Of a stretch of 64,000 bases of DNA, positions 58,237 through 64,000 are shown one piece after another. The notes below the pieces were generated by a model. That model was not told the origin of the DNA, searched no databases, and saw only the letters and a list, made by a program, of their open reading frames with translations. The position numbers were made by a program, and so were the translations under genes. Each line of letters opens with the position of its first letter. Position 1 is the first letter of the stretch. Source of the DNA: Nonomuraea candida (GTDB lineage Bacteria > Actinomycetota > Actinomycetes > Streptosporangiales > Streptosporangiaceae); the NCBI RefSeq assembly GCF_000725485.1, contig NZ_JOAG01000037.1, positions 62,001 to 126,000 of the forward strand. Direction: 5' to 3'.

Positions 58237-58450
58237 GGTGACGGTCGTGGGTGTCCGGAAGAGGGCGGTCGTGGGTGTCCGGGAGAGGGCGGTCGTGGAG
58301 GTCCAGGAGAGGGCGGTCGTGGAGGTCCAGGAGGTGGCAGTCGTGGGGATCCAGGAGAGGGCGGTCGTGGAGGTCCAGGAGGTGGCAGTCGTGGGGGCCC
58401 AGGAGGTGACGATCGTGGAGGTCCAGGAAGTGGCAGTCGTGGGGTCAGGA
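58237..58450. repeat. 24-bp minisatellite, nine units, reaching into the ABC transporter stop codon
   Basis: Units start at 58237 and every 24 bp to 58429; the last is 22 bp. Consensus begins gagggcggtcgtggaggtcc and ends agga. Unit 9 overlaps the stop codon (58445-58447) of the 585-residue ABC protein. The array is open in all three minus-strand frames and in two plus-strand frames, but no start or ribosome site supports translation. Confidence 0.92.
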
Positions 58451-60202
58451 GGGGGTGGCCGTGGGGGTGCCGTGCCAGCTGCGCCAGAGGGCCGCGTACG
58501 AGCCGCCCTCCGCCACCAGGTCCTCGTGCGCTCCCAGCTCGCTGATCCGCCCGTCCTCGACCACGGCCACCCGGTCGGCGTCGTGCGCCGTGTAGAGCCG
58601 GTGGGCGATGGCGATCACGGTGCGTCCTTCCAGGACGGCGGCCAGCGAGCGTTCCAGGTGCCTGGCGGCCCGGGGGTCGATGAGGGAGGTGGCCTCGTCC
58701 AGGACCAGGGTGTGGGGGTCGGCGAGCACGAGGCGGGCGAGCGCGAGTTGCTGCGCCTGGGCGGGCGGCACGGCGAGCCCGCCCGAGCCGACCTCGGTGT
58801 CCAGGCCCGAGGGCAGTCCCTGCACCCAGTCCAGCGCGTCCACCGCCTCCAGGGCCTTGAGCACGGCCGGGTCGGGGGCGTCGGGGCGGGCGATGAGCAG
58901 GTTGTCGCGGAGCGTCCCCTTGAAGACGTGGTGCTCCTGGGTGACGAGCGCGACGTGCCCGCGCAGGGCGTCGAGCGGCAGCTCCACCAGCGGCGCCCCG
59001 CCCACGGTGACGGAGCCGGTGCGCGGCCCGTGGATGCCGGCCAGCAGCCGCCCCAGCGTCGACTTCCCGGCCCCGGAGGGCCCGACCATGGCCAGCCGCT
59101 CCCCGGGCCGTACGGTGAGCGAGACGCCGTGCAGGACGTCCCGCCCCTCGCGGTAGGCGTACCGCACGTCGGTCGCCTCCAGCAGCTCGCCGGCGGGCCG
59201 CGCCGTGGTGGCCGAGCGGTCGTCGGGCACGTTGGCCACGCCGAGCAGCCGCGCCATCGAGGCCGCGCCCACCTGCAGCTCGTCGATCCACATGAGGAAG
59301 CGGTCGAGCGGGTCGATGAGCTGCTGGGCGTAGAGCGTGGCGGTGGTCACCTGGTCCAGCTCGACCCACGAGTTGGTGTAGAAGAGCCCGCCGACCAGCA
59401 GCGCCGCCACCACGGGGATGACGTAGCCCAGCTCGACGGCGGGATACCAGGTGGTGCGCAGGCGCAGGGTGTACCTCTCGGCGGCGTAGGAGCGGGCGAT
59501 GTCCCGGTCCGTACGCAGCCGCCGCCGCTCCCGCAGCCCCAGCGCCTCCACGGCCCTGGCGCCCTCGACGGTCTCGGCCAGCCCTTCGGTCATGTCGGCG
59601 TAGGCGGCGTTCTCGCGGAGGTAGCCGTCGCGCGCCCGGCGCAGATACCACCGGGTGGAGATCGCGATCATCGGCCCGGCCACCAGCATCGGCAGCATGA
59701 TCAGCGGGCTGACCAGCAGCAGCGCGCCGATGGTGATCGTGAACGTGACGACGGCGATCAGCGTCTCCGGCACGGCGTGCCGCACGGTCCGCGACAGGGC
59801 GTCCACGTCGCGGGAGGTCCGGGTGATGAGGTCGCCGGAGCCGGCCCGTTCGACGGTCGACAGGGGCAGGCCGAGCACCCGGTCCACGAACTCCTCGCGC
59901 AGCTCGGCCAGCACCTTCTCGCCGAGCTTGGCGGAGGCCAGCACCGCATACCTCGTCAGGACGCCCTGCAGCAGCAGGAACACCCCGATGGCGGCGGCGA
60001 CCACGGCGACGTTGACCGGGGTGCCGTGCTGGATGTCCTCGACCAGCCGGCCGAGCTGCCAGGGCACGACCAGCCCGGCGACGGCGGCCAGGCCGTGCAG
60101 GGCGAGAGCGGTGGCGAGCGCCCGGGGATATTTCAGCGTCAGCCGCCTGGCGTAGGCGCGCACCTGTTTGCGATCGGCGACCGGCAGGATCTCTCGTGCC
60201 AT
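58445..60202 (-). CDS. ABC exporter half-transporter with degenerate signature motif
   Basis: A 585-residue TMD-NBD protein. Six helices (about 25-320) precede the ATPase domain with intact Walker A GPSGAGKST, Q-loop VTQEHHVF and Walker B LVLDEATS followed by IDPRAARH and H-loop AIAHRL. The LSGGQ signature is replaced by AVPPAQAQQLALAR. With the partner gene just upstream it forms a heterodimer in which this subunit provides the catalytic Walker site and the partner provides the signature. The substrate is unknown. ATG 60202, 6 bp after the partner's stop. Confidence 0.87.
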   Translation of the reverse strand: MAREILPVADRKQVRAYARRLTLKYPRALATALALHGLAAVAGLVVPWQLGRLVEDIQHGTPVNVAVVAAAIGVFLLLQGVLTRYAVLASAKLGEKVLAELREEFVDRVLGLPLSTVERAGSGDLITRTSRDVDALSRTVRHAVPETLIAVVTFTITIGALLLVSPLIMLPMLVAGPMIAISTRWYLRRARDGYLRENAAYADMTEGLAETVEGARAVEALGLRERRRLRTDRDIARSYAAERYTLRLRTTWYPAVELGYVIPVVAALLVGGLFYTNSWVELDQVTTATLYAQQLIDPLDRFLMWIDELQVGAASMARLLGVANVPDDRSATTARPAGELLEATDVRYAYREGRDVLHGVSLTVRPGERLAMVGPSGAGKSTLGRLLAGIHGPRTGSVTVGGAPLVELPLDALRGHVALVTQEHHVFKGTLRDNLLIARPDAPDPAVLKALEAVDALDWVQGLPSGLDTEVGSGGLAVPPAQAQQLALARLVLADPHTLVLDEATSLIDPRAARHLERSLAAVLEGRTVIAIAHRLYTAHDADRVAVVEDGRISELGAHEDLVAEGGSYAALWRSWHGTPTATPS

Positions 60203-60208
60203 CGGGTC

Positions 60209-61897
60209 TCAGTCCTCCCCGCGCGTCACGGTGGCGGCGTATTCGGGCGAGCTGTCGAGCAACTGCCGGTGGGTCCCCTCTGCGAGCACGCGTCCGTCCG
60301 CCACGTACATCACGTGGTCGACCCGGTCCAGCACCAGCGGGCTGGTCGTGCAGATCATGGTGGTCCGCCCGGCGCGGGCCTCGGCCAGGCGTTCGGCGAT
60401 GCGGGCCTCGCTGTGGGCGTCCACGGCGCTGGTGGGCTCGACCAGGATGAGCACCTCGGGGTCGGCCAGCAGCGCCCTGGCCAGGCGCAGCCGCTGCTGC
60501 TGCCCGCCGGAGAACTCCCGCCCCGCCTCGGCCACCTCGGCGTCGAGGCCGTCGGGCAGGGCTTCGACGATGTCGGTGGCGCAGGCCGCGTGCAGCGCCC
60601 GGCGCACCTCCTCGTCGGTGGCCTTGCCGCGCACGTCGAGCTCGTCGCGGAGGCGGCCGTTGAACAGCCGGGCGCCGTTGTCGGCGACCAGGATGCGGGA
60701 GCGGACCTCCTCGATGGGCAGGGTGCGCAGCTCCACCGTGCCGAAGGTGACGTCACCGTCGGCGTAGCGGCCCAGGCGGTCGGCGATGACGATGGCGTCG
60801 TCGGGTTCGGCCGCGGCCACGGCGGTCAGCATGCCGGGCTGGAGCGTCACCCCGCTGTAGGAGTCGCGCAGCACGCCGCCCTCGCTCGTGCCGGTGCCGC
60901 CGGTGACCTCGGGCTCGATCGACAGGATGCCGATCACCCGGCCGGCCGCCACGTGGCCCTTGGTGAGCTTGTCGGCCGCCTCGGTGAGGGTGCGCATGGG
61001 GCCGATGAGGAAGACCGCGTACAGGTAGAACGAGACGAGCTGCCCGGTGGGGATGTCGCCCGCGACGGCGAACGTGGCGCCGATGCCGGTGACGATCGCG
61101 ATGAGCAGCCCCGGCAGCACGATCTGGGCGCCTTCGAGCACCGACTCGACGACCGAGACGCGCACCCCGGCCTGCCGCAGGCGTTGCGAGCCGGAGCGAT
61201 AGCGGTCGGCGAACACCTGCTCCCCGCCGATGCCGCGCAGCACCCGCAGCCCCGCCACGATGTCGGCGGCCCTGGTGGACAGCTCGCCCGACAGCTCCCG
61301 CTGCGCCTGCTGGCGCCGGTGCAGCGGGCGCAGCAGCGGCCCGACGGCGGCGGCCATGATCGGCACCCCGAAGAGCACCAGCAGTCCCAGCGGCAGCGAG
61401 GCCGAGATGAGGATCACGGTGACGGCGACGATGGCCAGGACCGAGCCCGTGCCGCGCAGCAGGATGTCCATGGCGTTGCCGATGTGGGCGATGTCGGAGT
61501 TGCCGACGCTCACGACCTCGCCGGTGGACAGCCGCTTCGGCAGCGTGGCGCCGAGCTTGGCGGCGTGCTTGGAGGTGAGCTGGACCGTACGGTAGGCGGC
61601 GGCCAGCCAGTTGTAGACCGCCATCCGGTGCCGCATGATCCCGCTGAGCGCCTGGATCAGCCCGAGCCCGAGCAGGACACCCGACCACAGCAGCAGCCCC
61701 TCGGTGTCCTTGGCGGTGACGGCGTCGATGCCCTTGCCGAGCACGGCCGGCATGAGCGCCTGCACCAGCATCCACAGGATCGCGAAGCCGATGCCCATGA
61801 GAAGGGGAAGCGTCTGCCGCCGCGCCGTCCACCAGAGGTAGTGGAGGGGGCTGCGGATGTCGGGCACGCCGGAATCGGCCTCGGGAAGGGAGCGCAT
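60209..61897 (-). CDS. ABC exporter half-transporter with degenerate Walker motifs
   Basis: A 562-residue TMD-NBD protein. The signature FSGGQQQRLRLARAL is intact, but Walker A is AAAEPDDAIVI instead of GxxGxGKST, and Walker B reads LILVEPTSAVD, with Val in place of the Mg-binding Asp. The H-loop His is replaced (ICTTSPLVLD). It cannot hydrolyse ATP at its own site; it complements the 585-residue partner to make one working and one dead site. ATG 61897. Two TTGTCA hexamers lie just upstream (about 61901-61917, minus strand). Confidence 0.87.
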   Translation of the reverse strand: MRSLPEADSGVPDIRSPLHYLWWTARRQTLPLLMGIGFAILWMLVQALMPAVLGKGIDAVTAKDTEGLLLWSGVLLGLGLIQALSGIMRHRMAVYNWLAAAYRTVQLTSKHAAKLGATLPKRLSTGEVVSVGNSDIAHIGNAMDILLRGTGSVLAIVAVTVILISASLPLGLLVLFGVPIMAAAVGPLLRPLHRRQQAQRELSGELSTRAADIVAGLRVLRGIGGEQVFADRYRSGSQRLRQAGVRVSVVESVLEGAQIVLPGLLIAIVTGIGATFAVAGDIPTGQLVSFYLYAVFLIGPMRTLTEAADKLTKGHVAAGRVIGILSIEPEVTGGTGTSEGGVLRDSYSGVTLQPGMLTAVAAAEPDDAIVIADRLGRYADGDVTFGTVELRTLPIEEVRSRILVADNGARLFNGRLRDELDVRGKATDEEVRRALHAACATDIVEALPDGLDAEVAEAGREFSGGQQQRLRLARALLADPEVLILVEPTSAVDAHSEARIAERLAEARAGRTTMICTTSPLVLDRVDHVMYVADGRVLAEGTHRQLLDSSPEYAATVTRGED

Positions 61898-62359
61898 AGC
61901 CTGACAACATTGACAAGCCTCCCCACCACCCTGCAAACCATTTTCGTTGTCCGGACTCCCGTGAGTCTCAGCAAACCCAGGCCGGCGAGCAGGCGGGGCC
62001 GGCGAGAGCGCCATGACGACCGGGCTTCGGTCCTTTCGGCAGTTCCCGACCCGCAGGTAAGGGTGAGAGTGAGAAAGGTGGGCACCACGCGCGGGCCGGT
62101 CCCAGGGGAGGATGCCGAAGGCGCGCACCACGCGCGGGCCGGCCTCAGGAAAGGGCGCGGAAGGCGCACCACATGTGGGCAGGTCTCAGGGATGGGTGCC
62201 GAAGGCGCGCACCACGCGCGGGCCGGCCCGAGGAGAGGATGCCGAAGGCGCACACCACACGCCAGCCGGCCCCAGGGGGAGAATGGCGAGGGCGCACACC
62301 ACACGCCAGCCGGCCCCAGGGGGAGAATGGCGAGGGCGCGCACCACGCGCGGGCCGGTC
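61898..62359. other. Spacer between narK and the ABC operon
   Basis: The right two-thirds are the about 43-bp tandem array. The left part (61898-62070) should hold the ABC operon promoter. It contains TTGTCAATGTTGTCAGG-type hexamers next to the ABC start and an AT-rich patch (accattttcgttgtcc) near 61938. No gene is seen. Confidence 0.55.
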
Positions 62360-62373
62360 TCAGGGGAGGGTGC
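62073..62373. repeat. 41-44-bp tandem array, seven units, containing the narK stop codon
   Basis: Units begin at 62073, 62117, 62160, 62201, 62244, 62288 and 62332, each opening GAAGG/GAGGG-CGCGCACC-like and ending AGGGxGxxTGCC; an eighth partial starts at 62374 inside narK. The seventh includes the narK stop (62360-62362). Units 5 and 6 are almost identical. Confidence 0.9.
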
Positions 62374-63529
62374 GGAAGGCGCGCAGTGTGTACGCCAGCG
62401 CCACCACCGCCGTGACGGCGAGCAGCACGTACCCGATCGTGTACGCCCCCGTCGCCGCGTACACGGTCCCCATCACCAGCGGCGGGAAGTATCCGCCGAG
62501 CCCGCCGGCGGCACCCACCAGCCCGGTCACGGTGCCCACCCTGGACGCCTCCACCAGCCGGGCCACCAGCGCGAACACGCCCCCGGTGCCCAGCCCGAGG
62601 AAGAAGGCCATGAGCACGAAGCTCACCCCGGCGGGCACCTCGACCGGCGGCCGCAGCGCCAGGACGAGCGCCATCACCGCGGTGCCCAGGAAGGAGGCGA
62701 GCAGCACCTTGACCGGCCCGACCCGGTCGGAGAGGGCGCCGCCGAGCGGCCGGGACAGCACGGCGGCGATGGAGAACCCGGCCGTGCGCAGCCCGGCGTC
62801 GGTCTGGGCGAAGTGGTAGACGGTCTGCAGCAGCGTGGGCAGGTAGGTGGAGAAGGCCACGAATCCGCCGAAGGCCACCGCGTACAGGAAGGCGCACTGC
62901 CAGGTCGCCTTGATCTTCACGGCCTCCCGCATGCGGGGCAGGGCGGAGCCGGTGGCGGGGGTCCAGCGGGGCGAGTTCCGGCTGCCGCCGATCATGATCA
63001 TGCCCATGAGCGCCAGCATCGCCGCCATGAGCACGTGCGCCTGGGGCCGGCCGAACTCCTCGACCAGGCGGGGGGTGAAGAACGCCGACAGCGCCGTGCC
63101 GCCCATGCCCGCGCCGAAGACCCCGGTGGCGAAGCCGCGGCGTTCGGGCTCGTACCAGGCGTTGACGAACGGGATGCCGATCGCGAACGACGTGCCGGGG
63201 ATGCCCAGCAGGAAGCCCCAGAACAGCAGCCAGCCGTAGGAGTCGGACCAGCCGACGAAGAGCACCGGCACGATCGACACGAAGCAGATGATCGCGAACA
63301 TGCGCCGCCCGCCGAGCCGGTCGGCCAGCACGCCGACCGGGATCCGTCCGAGCGAGCCGACCAGCACCGGGATCGCCACGAGCAGCGCGGTCTGCGTCGG
63401 CGACAGGTGCAGCCGCCTGCTGTAGCTGCCCGAGAGCGGCCCGATGAGGTTCCACGCCCAGAACGTCACGGCGAAGGCGAGCGTGGCCAGCCCCAGGTTC
63501 CGCACCTGACCTTTACGAAGCTCAGACAT
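62360..63529 (-). CDS. narK: Nitrate/nitrite MFS transporter NarK
   Basis: A 389-residue MFS protein of the nitrate/nitrite porter family. Twelve helices; GVLADRLGGRRMF (motif A), the nitrate signature-like segments FAIGIPFVNAWYEPERRGFATGVFGAGMGG and GLGTGGVFALVARL with GTVTGLVGAAGGLGGYFPPL. It takes up nitrate or exchanges it for nitrite. It is divergent from narG with 45 bp between starts, supporting use in respiration. ATG 63529. Its final codons form part of the tandem array. Confidence 0.9.
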   Translation of the reverse strand: MSELRKGQVRNLGLATLAFAVTFWAWNLIGPLSGSYSRRLHLSPTQTALLVAIPVLVGSLGRIPVGVLADRLGGRRMFAIICFVSIVPVLFVGWSDSYGWLLFWGFLLGIPGTSFAIGIPFVNAWYEPERRGFATGVFGAGMGGTALSAFFTPRLVEEFGRPQAHVLMAAMLALMGMIMIGGSRNSPRWTPATGSALPRMREAVKIKATWQCAFLYAVAFGGFVAFSTYLPTLLQTVYHFAQTDAGLRTAGFSIAAVLSRPLGGALSDRVGPVKVLLASFLGTAVMALVLALRPPVEVPAGVSFVLMAFFLGLGTGGVFALVARLVEASRVGTVTGLVGAAGGLGGYFPPLVMGTVYAATGAYTIGYVLLAVTAVVALAYTLRAFRTLP

Positions 63530-63531
63530 AC

Positions 63532-63550
63532 ACCCTGTGTAACAGAGGGT
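63532..63550. promoter_or_regulatory. Imperfect palindrome between narK and narG
   Basis: ACCCTGTGTAACAGAGGGT is a 9-1-9 dyad with one mismatch in each arm pair (arms ACCCTGTGT and ACAGAGGGT). It lies 3 bp from the narK start and 25 bp from narG, a position suited to a shared regulator. Confidence 0.45.
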
Positions 63551-63574
63551 CACCTTCTGTGATGAAGTGGGGGT

Positions 63575-64000
63575 ATGACCGCCGAAGACCTCCTGCTCAG
63601 GACCGGCCGCTTCCTGCGCCGCTCGGCCACCAGCGGCGACCTGCACACCCTCTTCCTGAAGGGCGGCACGGAGGGCGACGCCTTCTATCGCGACCGGTGG
63701 AGCCACGACAAGGTGGTCAGGTCCACGCACGGCGTGAACTGCACGGGCTCGTGCTCGTGGAAGGTCTACGTCAAGGACGGCATCATCACGTGGGAGACGC
63801 AGGAGACCGACTACCCCAGCGTCGGCCCCGACCGCCCGGAGTACGAGCCGCGCGGCTGCCCGCGCGGCGCCGCCTTCTCCTGGTACACCTACTCGCCGAC
63901 CCGGGTCCGCTACCCGTACGCCAGGGGCGTGCTGGTCGAGCTGTACGCCGAGGCAAAGCGGCGGCTCGGCGACCCGGTGGCCGCCTGGGCCGACATCACG
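63575..64000 (+). CDS. narG: Respiratory nitrate reductase alpha subunit, N-terminal part (continues beyond window)
   Basis: 142 codons of the molybdopterin subunit NarG are present; the rest lies to the right. The N-terminus LLRTGRFLRR leads to STHGVNCTGSCSWKVYVKDG with the His and Cys ligands of the FS0 4Fe-4S cluster, and ETDYPSVGPDRPEYEPRGCPRGAAFSWY, both diagnostic of NarG. It reduces nitrate to nitrite with electrons from quinol via NarH and NarI. ATG 63575 preceded by a GTGGGGG stretch. Confidence 0.95.
   Translation, partial: MTAEDLLLRTGRFLRRSATSGDLHTLFLKGGTEGDAFYRDRWSHDKVVRSTHGVNCTGSCSWKVYVKDGIITWETQETDYPSVGPDRPEYEPRGCPRGAAFSWYTYSPTRVRYPYARGVLVELYAEAKRRLGDPVAAWADIT

Noticed and set aside
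58237..58450. CRISPR array
   Set aside because: Head-to-tail 24-bp units without spacers.
58219..58545. Collagen-like GGRGGPGEG protein on the plus strand
   Set aside because: It is translated minisatellite without ribosome site and runs antisense into the ABC gene end.
62073..62373. CRISPR array
   Set aside because: Units are contiguous 41-44-bp repeats with no spacers, and no cas genes are near. The RecB/Cas4-like nuclease at 4401 is of the stand-alone type.
57086..63562. A 2158-codon open frame on the plus strand
   Set aside because: It runs antisense through the ABC and narK genes, has arginine/glycine/proline composition of a GC-rich shadow frame and no domain, while the minus-strand genes show clear motifs.
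63530..63574. GlnR box in the narK-narG spacer
   Set aside because: GTAAC is present but the GAAAC half at the required spacing is missing; the palindrome is described instead without naming a regulator.

Overview
The window is chromosomal DNA of a very GC-rich actinomycete. Mycothiol synthesis (mshB), a DUF3117 protein, an apparently autoregulated sigE-rseA pair, many GTG starts with -10 boxes right at the start codon (leaderless transcripts) and U-poor GC-rich hairpin terminators all point there. Protein style and gene order suggest Streptosporangiaceae (Nonomuraea-like); that placement is inference. No transposase, integrase, tRNA, rRNA or CRISPR array was seen.

Left part (1-16 kb): the arginine-rich tail of a probable RNA helicase, then an alpha/beta hydrolase, a DUF2236 oxygenase, an MFS exporter, a RecB/Cas4-like nuclease, a metallo-beta-lactamase-fold protein that has lost most metal ligands, DUF6758 and a Nudix hydrolase. 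Next come a large membrane-anchored beta-propeller, a CPBP protease, an exported protein translationally linked through a 39-codon repeat ORF to a DUF6529 membrane protein, a CitE-like lyase and an EamA transporter.

Middle part (16-38 kb): a conserved core resembling M. tuberculosis Rv1170-Rv1232. It holds a soluble MgtE/CBS protein, DUF1003, MarR, Mrp, TatB, HtrA, RseA, SigE and an O-methyltransferase (cell-envelope stress and Fe-S assembly), then leucyl aminopeptidase and DUF3117. A PaaX / enoyl-CoA hydratase / polysaccharide lyase 8 insert follows, then Tag, a DivIVA-like protein, two LOG proteins, DapE, DapD, a lysozyme-like protein, DUF4178, DapC and ferredoxin. DapC, DapD and DapE supply succinylase-pathway steps of lysine/meso-diaminopimelate synthesis.

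Right part (38-64 kb) is more accessory: an orphan binding lipoprotein, a methyltransferase, and an unusual three-gene cassette (40469-46611) in which a helicase with a RelE-like N-terminus sits between two paralogous proteins carrying an intact or decayed sigma-70 region 4. A CysRS-like protein lacking the normal HIGH and KMSKS motifs follows. Then come penicillin acylase, secreted proteins, flavin reductase, DUF6113, MshB, an S9 peptidase, an S33 tripeptidyl peptidase, a heterodimeric ABC exporter with split ATP sites, and divergent narK/narG for nitrate respiration.

The best candidates for undescribed biology are (1) the sigma4-like / RelE-helicase / sigma4-HTH cassette, (2) a window-wide pattern in which gene 3' ends, stop codon included, are tandemly duplicated (49 bp x2 at DUF1003/marR, 26 bp x3, 24 bp x9, about 43 bp x7 and others), and (3) a compact two-state hairpin in the mrp leader that can hide or present the Shine-Dalgarno sequence.
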